A stretch of DNA of 64,000 nucleotides from assembly GCA_964462685.1 (NCBI GenBank), contig CAYWYR010000014.1:23634-87633 (forward strand). Direction: 5' to 3'. The stretch comes from CAYWYR01 sp964462685 (lineage in GTDB: Bacteria > Bacteroidota > Ignavibacteria > Kapaibacteriales > UBA2268). Below, in pieces: positions 7,421-16,740 of the stretch. The notes beneath the pieces were generated by a model. That model was not told where the DNA came from and searched no databases. It was given only the letters and a program-made list of their open reading frames with translations. The translations under genes were made by a program, and so were the position numbers. The first letter of the stretch is position 1. Every line of letters begins with the position of its first letter.

Positions 7421-8311
7421 TCAAAAGTGAAAAGCGAACCCTATATTAAAATTATTGGTAACCAATGCTGGAGCTGTATTTATAGGCCAGTGCATATTAT
7501 CTTTCTGTAGTTGGTAGAATGCGAAAGCAAGGCCTGTTTTCAGAATAAAGTGAACTACAGGTACAGCATTCTCATACGATTTTAATACACGGTTAATGAA
7601 AATATCTGCAAGTACATCTGCTGAACCAGAAACGATTCCTGAAGCTGCCCAATACCAAAATAACAGTCTCGGATAAATAACTTGCCTACCATAACTGATA
7701 TCCAAGGACACTAGATCAATAGGTTGATATTTAATATAGCTTCTAAAATATTGTGTCCAACGGGTATCATCACCGAAAGTATTCTGTAAATTCTCGTAAG
7801 CGTTTCTATCGGCAAATACGCCTATATAAGGATCAGGATCCTGAGGTACGTCATAATTGTAACCTAGCTGTGCGAAACCTGTGCCGTCTTCTACACCCAG
7901 AGTAAGTTTGGATTTCCCCCCGAAGTTCCATCCGTAGCCTTTGGTATTTGCTATTCCTATAGCCCCAAGACTGAACTGTTGTGCGTTTTCGGTTTGAGTT
8001 GCCAATAGTTCAGTATCGTCAGTTAGAATAAAACCGAAGATGCCATAATTCGAATACCCTAAAAGAGACTCGCCTTCAATACTGTTCTTCTCAAAGCCAA
8101 TTAGAGCGGAAAACTGGTCGAGATCATCTCCTTGAAACCCTCTATATAACGGCTGGGTAACCCCAATATCAAACCTAATAAATGGTTTTGAATCAAATAT
8201 ATCAGTATCAAATATGATATTATCACTTTCGACATTTGATGAATCTATTGGAGATTCAGCGAATACTTGCAGAGCAAAGCATAATAGAACGGCTGCTAAA
8301 ATATTTCTCAT
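7421..8311 (-). CDS. Exported, probably outer-membrane beta-barrel protein of unknown function
   Basis: 296 aa with ATG 8311, chosen because it has AAAGG upstream and directly begins the signal peptide MRNILAAVLLCFALQVFAES. A start 14 codons earlier would bury the signal. The mature part alternates polar and aromatic residues and ends in FNIGFAFHF, a terminal aromatic residue typical of outer-membrane barrels. Segments such as GVTQPLYRGF and KLTLGVEDGTGFAQLGYNY look like barrel strands. I do not recognise the family. Monocistronic, with its 3' end abutting the hip relic. Confidence 0.7.
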   Translation of the reverse strand: MRNILAAVLLCFALQVFAESPIDSSNVESDNIIFDTDIFDSKPFIRFDIGVTQPLYRGFQGDDLDQFSALIGFEKNSIEGESLLGYSNYGIFGFILTDDTELLATQTENAQQFSLGAIGIANTKGYGWNFGGKSKLTLGVEDGTGFAQLGYNYDVPQDPDPYIGVFADRNAYENLQNTFGDDTRWTQYFRSYIKYQPIDLVSLDISYGRQVIYPRLLFWYWAASGIVSGSADVLADIFINRVLKSYENAVPVVHFILKTGLAFAFYQLQKDNMHWPINTAPALVTNNFNIGFAFHF

Positions 8312-8401
8312 ATCAACCTTTATTAAGTGGATTTTATTTTTTAAATATAACACTTTAACATCAATAATTTTTATAGATTTGAGTATAAATTAGTAATACA
8401 G

Positions 8402-8439
8402 AAAAAAAAAGCCTTTCAACTAGTAGCTGAAAGGCTTTT
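8402..8439 (-). terminator. Rho-independent terminator after the tRNA
   Basis: On the minus strand, AAAGCCTTTCAGCT pairs with AGTTGAAAGGCTTT, followed by a run of nine T. It lies 14 bp past the tRNA 3' end. Confidence 0.88.
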
Positions 8440-8452
8440 GTATGATATTTTG

Positions 8453-8526
8453 TGGGCCTGGAGAGGCTTGAACTCCCGACAAATGGATTATGAGTCCACT
8501 GCTCTAACCAACTGAGCTACAGGCCC
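8453..8526 (-). tRNA. tRNA with CAU anticodon (elongator Met, or Ile2)
   Basis: The reverse strand folds into a full cloverleaf: acceptor GGGCCTG/CAGGCCC, D arm GCTC...GAGC, anticodon stem GTGGA/TCCAT with loop CTCATAA (anticodon CAU), T arm GGGAG-TTCAAGC-CTCTC, discriminator A. CCA is not encoded. The first pair (G1-C72) is matched and the D loop is long, so it is not the initiator tRNA. CAU could be elongator methionine or, if modified to lysidine, isoleucine (AUA). The acceptor resembles elongator Met tRNAs of the Bacteroidota as I remember them, but this is not decisive. Confidence 0.93.
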
Positions 8527-8602
8527 GTTTTGGCCGCTCTGCAACCAAAAGAGCTACAAATATAAAGCTTTTACGATATACAAAGCAATAGTCTGCTGAA
8601 TA

Positions 8603-9373
8603 TTAATAGTTGAAAAGACCTATAAATAGCCCAGCATGTAGATTAAACCCGTTTGGGCTGATCTCAGGCATATTCTCCACAGTACCGATATTATTATAAT
8701 TCCAGTCATCAGCTGTACCGAAGTTCAGGTTATAGCTAGCACCCGCCCTGAACATGAATAGATTAGTGAACGCCCATTCTATATTCACCTGTGGCTGTAG
8801 CATGATCATATCCTGATCGAATTTCTGGATGCCTTCATTTGTCTGGGGGGCAGCAGTTGTTACTCCATCCCAATCTATAGTTCTTGCGTTATAAATGGCA
8901 AATTCCTGATTGCCATAGCCAATCGTAACTCCGCCCAGAAGTGCGAGCCCGTCAGTCAATACATATCCGTAATCGATAGCTAATCCAGTATAGCCAACAG
9001 TGTATTCAGCTTGCGATGAAATACCGGTATTGTCATTTGTTATTTCATCTGTTAAAGCTGAACCGCTAACACCCATTACACCTATCCGCACGTTTGGTAT
9101 CCAGGGTAGAACTGTAAAACCCTGCCCACCTATGGTGATAAGCGGGCCGCTAAACTCTCCAAAGCCGAGATCGCCGAGTTTAGAATTAAGATCATCAAAA
9201 TCTACGAATGTAAAGTTTGCCACAAACCCACCTGCTACCGCACCGTAAGGTCTGGCACCGTCATCAACGATATCTTCCTCTTCAAATGGGAGCTCATCAA
9301 GCCTTTCATCCTGGGAATATAAAGTAGAGCAGAAAAAGAGAGAAGCTGCAAAAGCGAATAGTAAAGATTTCAT
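8603..9373 (-). CDS. Exported beta-rich protein, putative outer-membrane protein
   Basis: 256 aa from ATG 9373, which begins the signal peptide MKSLLFAFAASLFFCSTLYS; the track of codons before it would add 10 hydrophilic residues. The mature N-terminus is acidic (DERLDELPFEEED). The rest is glycine- and aromatic-rich in short strands (AVAGGFVANFTFVDF, LALLGGVTIGYG, MFRAGASYNLNFG), ending in GLFIGLFNY, which fits a small barrel of 8-10 strands. No family recognised. It lies just upstream of the tRNA on the same strand. Confidence 0.65.
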   Translation of the reverse strand: MKSLLFAFAASLFFCSTLYSQDERLDELPFEEEDIVDDGARPYGAVAGGFVANFTFVDFDDLNSKLGDLGFGEFSGPLITIGGQGFTVLPWIPNVRIGVMGVSGSALTDEITNDNTGISSQAEYTVGYTGLAIDYGYVLTDGLALLGGVTIGYGNQEFAIYNARTIDWDGVTTAAPQTNEGIQKFDQDMIMLQPQVNIEWAFTNLFMFRAGASYNLNFGTADDWNYNNIGTVENMPEISPNGFNLHAGLFIGLFNY

Positions 9374-9616
9374 AATATCAGTTTGGTTATTGTATATCTG
9401 CAATAAGAACGATATAGGGATAGGATTAATTGTTTTTGGCTTATTTAGGGCTTGATATTTATCTTGATACGCTTAAACTTTAAAATGAGATGATAGGCGC
9501 TATGTAAATGAAAGGACTACTATATTATTGCCAAGATATAGTATATAGCTTTAAATTCTCTATACCTTATATTATAAGTCTGAAAGTATATCAAATGGAA
9601 AAAGAGTTCAAGATCA

Positions 9617-11545
9617 ATGGTTATTACACTACCCGACGGAAGCAAACGCGAATATGATGGTAAGAAAACAGCTTATGAAATAGCTGAATCGATTTCTGGG
9701 GGGCTCGCCCGTAACGCATTGGTTGCCGAAACCAATGGCGGTAAGCGTATCGAGATGAATACTGTTATCGAAGGTGACGCATTCATGAAATTCTTCACCT
9801 GGGATAGTGACGAAGGAAAAGAAGCATTTTGGCACTCCTCGGCTCACCTTCTTGCGGAGGCTCTTCAGGAGCTATACCCAGGCGTTAAGTTTGGTATCGG
9901 CCCAGCAATCGAGAACGGCTTTTACTATGATGTGGATCTGCCTGAAGGACAGTCAATATCTTCAAATGATTTTGAAAAGATTGAAAAGAAGATGAAGGAG
10001 CTGGCAAAGAAAAAATCTCGGTTCCAGATGTCCGATATTTCTTGGGATAAAGCACTTGAGTATTACAAGGATAAGGGTAACGAGTATAAAGTAGAACTTA
10101 TCGAAGGTTTGGAAGGGCAGGATATATCTTTTTGCCAGCACGGTGGCTTTACTGATCTGTGCCGAGGCGGACATATTCCCCATACCGGCCATATCAAGGC
10201 AATTAAGATTTTATCAGTAGCCTCGGCTTACTGGAGGGGCGATAGTGATAGACCTACTTTGACAAGGCTATACGGTATTACTTTCCCTAAAGCAAATATG
10301 CTGGAGGAATTCCTTCACTTGCGCGAAGAAGCTGAAAAACGCGATCACCGTAAACTGGGTAAAGAGTTGAAGCTTTTTATGATGACTCCGGAGGTAGGCC
10401 AGGGGCTGCCAGTATGGCTTCCGAAAGGTGCATTTATCAGGCGGAAGTTGGAAAACTTCATTAAGGAAGAGCTTATCGCGCGTGGATACCAGGAAGTTAT
10501 CACACCGCATATAGGTAATCTGGAGCTGTATAAAACATCTGGTCACTATCCATATTATAAAGATTCCCAGTTCTCCCCGATTGAAGTAGATGATGAGTAT
10601 TATATGCTTAAGCCGATGAACTGCCCACATCACCACATGATATATGAGCATGAACCAAGGTCATACCGTGACCTTCCGATAAGGCTTGCTGAGTTTGGTA
10701 CAGTTTATCGTTATGAGCAAAGCGGAGAGCTTAATGGGTTCACTAGGGTTAGATGCTTTACTCAAGATGACGCTCATATTTACTGTACCGATGATCAGTT
10801 AAAAGACGAGATAAAGAACTGTGTAGAGCTAACGCAGCTTGTTTTCTCGACATTTGGAATGGACGTATCAACTAGGCTGTCATTCAAAGATGATAACCCA
10901 GATAAATATGCAGGTAACGATGAAAACTGGGACAAATCTCAAAGAATTATAAAAGAAGTAGCTGATGAGTTAGAGCTTGATTATTTCATCGGAGATGGTG
11001 AGGCAAGCTTCTACGGACCCAAAATAGACTTTATAGTTAAAGACGCACTGGGAAGAAAATGGCAGCTTGGTACTGTGCAGGTTGATTACGTTATGCCTGA
11101 GAGATTTGATCTGGATTATACTGGATCAGATAATGAGAAACACAGACCAGTTATCATTCACCGTGCGCCGTTCGGCTCGATGGAAAGATTCATATCGATA
11201 CTTATTGAACATTACGCTGGTAATTTCCCTGTTTGGTTAGCCCCGGTTCAGATATCGGTATTACCTATATCGGACAAACATAAAGATTATGCAGAATCTG
11301 TTGTCGCTAAATTAGAAAAGCAAGGTTTTAGGGTTGAGATCGATACAAGAACTGAAAAGGTAAACAGAAAGATAGCCGAAAGCGAACAAGCTAAAATTCC
11401 TTATTCATTCATTATTGGTGATAAAGAAGTAGAGGCAGGTGCTGTATCTGTCCGTGAACATACTGTCGGCAATAGGGGATCGATGGCAATTGACGATATC
11501 ATTGCTGAGATAGCTGAGAAAAACAAAGAGGGCAGGGGACACTGA
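9617..11545 (+). CDS. thrS: Threonine--tRNA ligase
   Basis: 642 aa, the usual length. Domains in order: TGS (1-60, LPDGSKREYDGKKTAYEIA), the editing domain with its HxxxH site (His73, His77 in HSSAHLLAEAL), the class II catalytic core with zinc ligands Cys336 (MNCPHH) and His515 (IIHRAPFGS), and the anticodon-binding domain from about 540 (VWLAPVQISVLPI). It charges tRNA-Thr and removes mischarged Ser. gmk follows after one base, so the two form an operon. The frequent partner infC is absent here. Confidence 0.97.
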   Translation: MVITLPDGSKREYDGKKTAYEIAESISGGLARNALVAETNGGKRIEMNTVIEGDAFMKFFTWDSDEGKEAFWHSSAHLLAEALQELYPGVKFGIGPAIENGFYYDVDLPEGQSISSNDFEKIEKKMKELAKKKSRFQMSDISWDKALEYYKDKGNEYKVELIEGLEGQDISFCQHGGFTDLCRGGHIPHTGHIKAIKILSVASAYWRGDSDRPTLTRLYGITFPKANMLEEFLHLREEAEKRDHRKLGKELKLFMMTPEVGQGLPVWLPKGAFIRRKLENFIKEELIARGYQEVITPHIGNLELYKTSGHYPYYKDSQFSPIEVDDEYYMLKPMNCPHHHMIYEHEPRSYRDLPIRLAEFGTVYRYEQSGELNGFTRVRCFTQDDAHIYCTDDQLKDEIKNCVELTQLVFSTFGMDVSTRLSFKDDNPDKYAGNDENWDKSQRIIKEVADELELDYFIGDGEASFYGPKIDFIVKDALGRKWQLGTVQVDYVMPERFDLDYTGSDNEKHRPVIIHRAPFGSMERFISILIEHYAGNFPVWLAPVQISVLPISDKHKDYAESVVAKLEKQGFRVEIDTRTEKVNRKIAESEQAKIPYSFIIGDKEVEAGAVSVREHTVGNRGSMAIDDIIAEIAEKNKEGRGH

Positions 11546-11546
11546 C

Positions 11547-12140
11547 ATGCCCGAAAATCTGATACAAAAAGATAATTCTCCAAGTATTATAGTGATGTCT
11601 AGCCCATCGGGGGGCGGGAAATCCACTATCGCTAAACACCTTATGAAGCTTGCTCCCGGCCTGAAGTTTAGCGTTAGCGCCACTACCCGTAAGATGCGGC
11701 CTGGAGAAGAGCACGGTAAAGACTACTATTTCCTGACTAGAGAAGAGTTTGAGGAACGAATCTCGGAGGATGGGCTTATTGAATATGAAGAGATATTCGG
11801 AAACTATTATGGCACTTTAAAGCATGTAGTGCAATCCAGCATTATCAATGGTGAGAAAACTATTTATGATGTTGATGTAAAAGGTGCCAAGTCACTCAAA
11901 AAAGCATTTCCGAAAGATACACTTACTATTTTTATTAAGCCCCCGAGTAGGGAAGAGCTTGAACGAAGATTAAGAAGGCGGGACACAGAAACCGAAGAAA
12001 GCCTTGTAAAGAGACTTGCACGAGTTGATGAGGAAATGCAATATGAAAATGAATTCGATATCGTAATAGTCAACGATAAATTAGAAGAAGCTTTCAAAGA
12101 GATTGATAAAGTAGCTACTCTACATGGTCTTATAAAGTAA
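11547..12140 (+). CDS. gmk: Guanylate kinase
   Basis: 197 aa. The P-loop SSPSGGGKST at 18-27 replaces the more common GPSGAGKST; then come SVSATTRKMRPGEEHGKDYYFLT (GMP binding) and the lid RRRDTETEESLVKRL. It converts GMP and ATP to GDP and ADP in the cytoplasm. Its ATG lies one base after the thrS TGA, so translation is coupled. Confidence 0.96.
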   Translation: MPENLIQKDNSPSIIVMSSPSGGGKSTIAKHLMKLAPGLKFSVSATTRKMRPGEEHGKDYYFLTREEFEERISEDGLIEYEEIFGNYYGTLKHVVQSSIINGEKTIYDVDVKGAKSLKKAFPKDTLTIFIKPPSREELERRLRRRDTETEESLVKRLARVDEEMQYENEFDIVIVNDKLEEAFKEIDKVATLHGLIK

Positions 12141-12191
12141 CTTATATCCTTTAGATAAAGTAATATAATACATCAACCGAGGGATACCTAA

Positions 12192-12515
12192 ATGAACATA
12201 CAATACATTTCTGACAGCAATGGCACACCGACTGGAGTTTTTATTCCTATCAAAGATTGGGAAGAGATTGAAAGAATACTTGAGCTAAATAGTAATGATG
12301 TAGGCATTAAAAGTGATCAAGTCAATGAAATCAAAGTAAATTATAAATCGCCTAATTATAAAAAATCTGATGATATATCTATTGAAGAGATTGATAGTGG
12401 AAAAGATGCAGAAAATATACCTGAATGGCATAAATCAATTATCGAGGGCAGACTTAGTAATGGGGATAGAGAATATTTATCGGTAGATGAAGCTGTTTCA
12501 ATCTTAAAACTATAA
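12192..12515 (+). CDS. Antitoxin of a type II toxin-antitoxin pair
   Basis: 107 aa. The N-terminus MNIQYISDSNGTPTGVFIPIKDWEEIE has the Phd/YefM-like pattern. The C-terminal part, IPEWHKSIIEGRLSNGDREYLSVDEAV, matches the short helix found in addiction-module antitoxins that wraps a ParE/RelE-type toxin. The acidic linker between them is probably disordered until bound. It is followed after four bases by the toxin gene, and AGGGA precedes its ATG. Confidence 0.78.
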   Translation: MNIQYISDSNGTPTGVFIPIKDWEEIERILELNSNDVGIKSDQVNEIKVNYKSPNYKKSDDISIEEIDSGKDAENIPEWHKSIIEGRLSNGDREYLSVDEAVSILKL

Positions 12516-12519
12516 AACC

Positions 12520-12798
12520 GTGACTATACGTTTTTCTAAAGAATCTGTTGAAGATCTTAAAAAAATCAGAGCTTGGTATATAGAAATATCTGAGAGCGTA
12601 TTAAAAAAGTTTGTTGTGGAATTTGAAAGTTCGTTAAGTCTTATAAAAAAAGAACCCTTACTAAGTATAAAATATAAAAGAAACATATACAGAAAACTTA
12701 TGAAAAGGTATCCGTACAGTATTTATTACGAAGTAGAGGATAAGTTTATTAATATTATTGCAGTACTTCATAATTCCCGAGATATCACTGACATTTAA
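12520..12798 (+). CDS. ParE/RelE-superfamily toxin
   Basis: 92 aa, GTG start four bases after the antitoxin stop. It has the compact alpha-beta RelE/ParE fold: IRFSKESVEDLKKIRAWYIEI, an FVVEFESSLSLIKKEPL helix, YRKLMKRYPYSIYYEVED, then INIIAVLHNSRD. The C-terminal AVLHNSRD resembles the ParE ending (AVLHxxRDP), which favours gyrase inhibition over mRNA cleavage; that choice is inference. Expressed with the upstream antitoxin. Confidence 0.82.
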   Translation: MTIRFSKESVEDLKKIRAWYIEISESVLKKFVVEFESSLSLIKKEPLLSIKYKRNIYRKLMKRYPYSIYYEVEDKFINIIAVLHNSRDITDI

Positions 12799-12906
12799 CT
12801 CCTACTAGATATTAAATCAACTGGCAAATCATAATTTAATTTTCCAAACTAAGTCAAAAAGCAATACATATCAGCGGTATTAAGAAAAGCAGGTCTTCTT
12901 TTTGTT

Positions 12907-13668
12907 TTGGATAGATTGAAGTTCTACTACGATAAGAGGAAGAACAGCAGCAATAATAGAGCATTCTTAAAGGAATATCCTGATGTCGCACTGCCGCCAG
13001 ATTACCTAATGTATGAGTCTTTCGGGCTAGATTACAGGAATTATTATATCGAAGGGCGGGAGACAGCAAGGTGGATTATATCTATTATCGCAAATCATAC
13101 AGAGTTAAATAACCTAAAGATTTTGGATTGGGGTTGTGGACCTGGCCGAATAGTAAGGCATCTGCCTGAACTATTGCCGGATACATCTACGGTATATGCT
13201 ACTGACTACAACCCAGAATCAATTCCTTGGTGTAGTTCTCACATCAAGGGTGTAGAATTCAATAAAAACGATCTTAAACCTGAATTACCTTATAAAACTG
13301 GTACTTTCGGAGCTCTCTATGGTCTGTCAATATTTACCCACTTATCAGAAGAAATGCATTTTGGCTGGATGTTGGAACTCTCCAGAGTTTTGGATAATGG
13401 AGGTATCGCACTGCTGACTACTCAAGGTGATAATTACAAAAATAAAATGACTGCGGCAGAGCTAAAAAGGTTTGAGAAAGGTGAACTCGTTGTAAGAGGC
13501 AAAGTAAAGGAAGGCCATAGAACATTTTCAGCTTTTCAACCAGATAGCTTTATGATGAGTTTGTTTGAAAAGTGCGGTTTAAGTGTAGTAGAAAAAGTAG
13601 TTATCGAGGAAAAAGATAAGAACTATACCCCTCAGGATGTTTGGGTGGTCAGAAAAAAAGAGTTTTAA
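12907..13668 (+). CDS. Class I SAM-dependent methyltransferase
   Basis: 253 aa from a TTG. The SAM-binding motif I is ILDWGCGPGRIVRHL, followed by the acidic ribose-binding strand VYATDYNPESI; post-I motifs are GALYGLSIFTHLSEE and VLDNGGIALLTT. The fold is the Methyltransf_11/25 group. The substrate cannot be told. The 90-residue N-terminus (YYDKRKNSSNNRAFLKEYPDVALPP) resembles extensions in methyltransferases of glycan or lipid clusters. Monocistronic between the toxin-antitoxin pair and a convergent symporter. Confidence 0.85.
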   Translation: MDRLKFYYDKRKNSSNNRAFLKEYPDVALPPDYLMYESFGLDYRNYYIEGRETARWIISIIANHTELNNLKILDWGCGPGRIVRHLPELLPDTSTVYATDYNPESIPWCSSHIKGVEFNKNDLKPELPYKTGTFGALYGLSIFTHLSEEMHFGWMLELSRVLDNGGIALLTTQGDNYKNKMTAAELKRFEKGELVVRGKVKEGHRTFSAFQPDSFMMSLFEKCGLSVVEKVVIEEKDKNYTPQDVWVVRKKEF

Positions 13669-13676
13669 CCGTTACT

Positions 13677-15092
13677 CTATCTGGCTACTGCCACAGCTAC
13701 CGAAGCGTCCCCAGTAACATTGGTAACCGTCCTACACATATCCAGAATTCTATCTACGCCTATAATTAGAGCGATACCTTCCGCGGGAATGCCGAGGCTG
13801 TTTAGTATCATAACTAACATTATAATACCAACGCCGGGCACAGGAGCTGTTCCGATCGATGCAAGAACAGTTATAAAGATAATAGAAAGCTGTTCTGCAA
13901 CGGAAAGGTCTATTGAGTAGAACTGGGCTATGAATATCGCTGCTACTCCTTGATAAAGAGCAGTGCCATCCATATTAATTGTAGCCCCCAAAGGTAGTAC
14001 GAAATTTGTTATTTCCTTCTTGATACCAAGTTTTTTCTGTAGGGTATCTATAGTAATAGGCAAAGTGGCAGCCGATGATGATGTTGAGAAAGCTACTGCT
14101 TGTGGCGTTGTCATAGCTTTGAAAAATTTCACTACATCGTATTTTCCGATAAATTTGACAATCCCCCCGTAAACGAATACTGTTTGGATCAGCAGACCAA
14201 GCACTACGGTTATAATATATATAGCCAGTGTATCAAGTATCTCAAAACCGAAGGAGGCAATGATAGCTGCCATCAGTGCAAATACTCCATAAGGCGCTAT
14301 AAGCATAATGATATCTACCATACGTACCATTACAGTGGATATACCTTCGAAAAAAGCGGTAACCGGTTTAGCTTTCTCTTTGTCAATAAGGGATAGTGTG
14401 ATACCGAATATAATCGAAAGGAATACTATCTGTAGCATCTCACCCGATGTAACAGCGGCGAACGGATTCCTTGGTACGATACCTATCAGAAAATCCAACA
14501 CATTTATATCAACAGCTCTGTTACCTACGCTGGTAACCCCACCAGCAAGACCTTCCACGTTATCTATACCTGCACCAGGTTGGATCAGATTAGCGAGAGT
14601 CATTCCTATAGTAATTGCTATAGTAGTTGTTGATACATATATAAGCATAGCCTTGCCACCGATTTTCCCGATCTTGGCAACGCTTTCCAAACTGGAAGCG
14701 CCTACGACTAAAGAAGATATTACAAGAGGTATAGCTATAAAGCTAAGCAGATTAATAAAAAGATCGCCGATCGGCTTGATTAAGGTGGCTATTGAATAAT
14801 CTTGTTCGGTATCTGTAACACCGCTGATTACTATATCACCACTTTTGGTGGCTAAATCTATAGGCTGATTGATATTCGCAAGGCCGAAGTCATCTTTGGT
14901 AAACGTTTCACCAGTAGAGGCAAGCACTAAAGAATCGCTGAAACGTAAGGTTTTTTCAACGCCCTCGCGGGTTTCTACGTGGTACACGCCACTATCTACA
15001 GGGAAGAACCCACCGAAAACCGCACCTAAGATAAGCGCGATTATTATCTTGGTGTGTAATGGGATTTTCTTCGATTTATCTAGTATTGACAG
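13677..15092 (-). CDS. Dicarboxylate/amino acid:cation symporter (DAACS, SLC1/GltP family)
   Basis: Family hallmarks: the HP1 serine-rich loop VAFSTSSSAATLPIT, the TM7 motif GATINMDGTAL and the HP2 region APVPGVGIIMLVMIL. It takes up glutamate, aspartate or C4-dicarboxylates with Na+ or H+. The first GTG (14987) would remove TM1. The open frame upstream encodes KKIPLHTKIIIALILGAVFGG, the expected TM1, so the true start lies between the TAA of the preceding gene (15096-15098) and 15060. That stretch has no ATG, GTG or TTG. CTG 15092 (AGGA eight bases upstream) or ATA 15086 are the candidates; I use 15092 (471 aa). An extra loop of about 60 residues between TM1 and TM2 is unusual for the family. 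Confidence 0.88.
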   Translation of the reverse strand: MSILDKSKKIPLHTKIIIALILGAVFGGFFPVDSGVYHVETREGVEKTLRFSDSLVLASTGETFTKDDFGLANINQPIDLATKSGDIVISGVTDTEQDYSIATLIKPIGDLFINLLSFIAIPLVISSLVVGASSLESVAKIGKIGGKAMLIYVSTTTIAITIGMTLANLIQPGAGIDNVEGLAGGVTSVGNRAVDINVLDFLIGIVPRNPFAAVTSGEMLQIVFLSIIFGITLSLIDKEKAKPVTAFFEGISTVMVRMVDIIMLIAPYGVFALMAAIIASFGFEILDTLAIYIITVVLGLLIQTVFVYGGIVKFIGKYDVVKFFKAMTTPQAVAFSTSSSAATLPITIDTLQKKLGIKKEITNFVLPLGATINMDGTALYQGVAAIFIAQFYSIDLSVAEQLSIIFITVLASIGTAPVPGVGIIMLVMILNSLGIPAEGIALIIGVDRILDMCRTVTNVTGDASVAVAVAR

Positions 15093-15095
15093 GGT

Positions 15096-15659
15096 TTAGA
15101 TCCTGATAGCGAATTTGAACCATTCCCAGTATTTATCAAATGATCTTTTCATCTCATCGGATGGGAAATATAATCCGTCAAACTTGAATGTATAACTACC
15201 GGAACCGTCCTGCTCAGCAATAAAATCCTTATCTCCGAACTTAGATCTTTCAACATAGCCATATTGTACTAAAACAGGTGCTAACTCACCTAAGATATAT
15301 TTGAACTTCTCTGGCATAAACTCTTCAATACTTTTGTACCGGTCATTCTGTGTGGAAGAATCCGTATTCAGATCCCACCAGAGCGATTCATCTGAAAGCA
15401 ATGAATCTATCTTAACTGCGGATTCAGATTTGAGTTTGATAATCTGATCTTTGAAATCAAATTTCTGCTCGTTTGACATCTGAGCAGTGATTTCTTTTTT
15501 GATCGAGTAAAAGTTGTCGGAAATACCATCATACCAATCGGCAACGTATTCCTTGGTAGATTCTATAAACTCTAATCTGAAAGCCGCCATCTGAACTCGC
15601 AACTCGTCGATCTGATTCTGTTTTGATACTGTCTGTGTTTGTTTTAGTGCTGATGTCAT
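15096..15659 (-). CDS. Hypothetical helical protein
   Basis: 187 aa, soluble and mostly helical, with no signal or membrane segment. The N-terminus is Gln/Ser-rich (KQTQTVSKQNQIDEL); the middle is charged and helical. The C-terminal third has aromatic clusters (GLYFPSDEMKRSFDKYWEWFKFAI). It is upstream of, and in frame with, the symporter, separated only by TAA and one codon, so they are probably co-transcribed. No family recognised. Confidence 0.6.
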   Translation of the reverse strand: MTSALKQTQTVSKQNQIDELRVQMAAFRLEFIESTKEYVADWYDGISDNFYSIKKEITAQMSNEQKFDFKDQIIKLKSESAVKIDSLLSDESLWWDLNTDSSTQNDRYKSIEEFMPEKFKYILGELAPVLVQYGYVERSKFGDKDFIAEQDGSGSYTFKFDGLYFPSDEMKRSFDKYWEWFKFAIRI

Positions 15660-15795
15660 ATTTTAATTTTGGCTTTGTTTTCCGTGTCTTGCTCAAGTAT
15701 CACAATCTTAGGATCTATCTGAATTCAAATATAAGTATATGACAAGTAAATAGTTTACCAGATCTAAATTTTATAAGCAAGAAAGTAGTTTATTA

Positions 15796-16740
15796 CTATT
15801 CTGCCTCTTTCAAACTCTCCAATAATTTTTGTTGTTTATCAGTAATTTTCTTTGGTAATTGAGGCATAAGTTCTAAATAGAGATCCCCGAACTTACCGGA
15901 TTCTTTATAGACCGGCATACCCATATTCTTAAGCTTGAGTGTTTTACCGGTTTGAGATAAAGCAGGAACAGTCAGATTGATCTTGCCTTTCGGGGTGGTT
16001 ACTTCAGCACTGCCCCCCAATATCATTGTAGTGTAATCAATAAGTGCGGATTTTTTCAAATCCGTTCCAGAAATCTCATATTCGTGATCGCTGCTGACGA
16101 TTATATTGACGAGTAGATTCCCGTTCGTTCCACCGTTAGCCCCTTTGTGCCCTTTTCCGGTAATCTTAAGGGTCTGGCCTGTTTCTATACCTGGTTTAAC
16201 AGATAGTTGAATTGAGCTGCCGTTTACTTTAAGTCTTCTAAGAGTTCCCCGGTAAGCTTCTTCAAAGGATATTTCGATAGATGTCTCTAAATCCTTTCCG
16301 TTCTGTGGCGGGGATTGAGAATATCTTTGCCTACCGCCGGCTGAGCCTGCTCCGCCCATTCCTCCGAATATCTTTTCAAAAAAATCAGATAGACCGCCAC
16401 CGTCATCAAACATATCGCCTACGGTTCGGCTCCTGCCTCTGTTGCCGCCCTGGTTTTGTGCATACCACTCACTCCAATCGAATCCGCCCCCTCCCTGGGT
16501 CTGATCGCCTCCGTAATCTCTGTATGACGAACCGAGCCTGTCATACTTTGCTCTTTTTTCAGGATCCTTCAGTACTTCATAGGCCTCTGAGATTTCTTTG
16601 AATTTTTCTTCAGAAGCATTGTCGCCTTTGTTTTTATCGGGATGATATTTCTGTGCAAGCTTACGATATGACTTTTTGATATCATCGGCAGTGGCTTTTT
16701 TATCAAGCCCTAAAGATTTATAGTAGTCTTTGAATTCCAT
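15796..16740 (-). CDS. DnaJ/CbpA-type Hsp40 co-chaperone without zinc domain
   Basis: 314 aa from ATG 16740, directly before the J domain; the frame is open 35 codons further up but that part does not belong. The J domain holds the HPD motif at 33-35 (QKYHPDKN). It is followed by a Gly/Phe-rich linker (GGGGFDWSEWYAQNQGGN) and two C-terminal substrate-binding domains (LETSIEISFEEAYRGT onward). The CxxCxGxG zinc repeats of DnaJ proper are missing, so it is CbpA-like. It delivers clients to DnaK and stimulates its ATPase. Confidence 0.93.
   Translation of the reverse strand: MEFKDYYKSLGLDKKATADDIKKSYRKLAQKYHPDKNKGDNASEEKFKEISEAYEVLKDPEKRAKYDRLGSSYRDYGGDQTQGGGGFDWSEWYAQNQGGNRGRSRTVGDMFDDGGGLSDFFEKIFGGMGGAGSAGGRQRYSQSPPQNGKDLETSIEISFEEAYRGTLRRLKVNGSSIQLSVKPGIETGQTLKITGKGHKGANGGTNGNLLVNIIVSSDHEYEISGTDLKKSALIDYTTMILGGSAEVTTPKGKINLTVPALSQTGKTLKLKNMGMPVYKESGKFGDLYLELMPQLPKKITDKQQKLLESLKEAE

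Noticed and set aside
8453..8526. Initiator tRNA-fMet
   Set aside because: Base pair 1-72 is matched (G-C), unlike the mismatched initiator, and the anticodon stem lacks the three G-C pairs.
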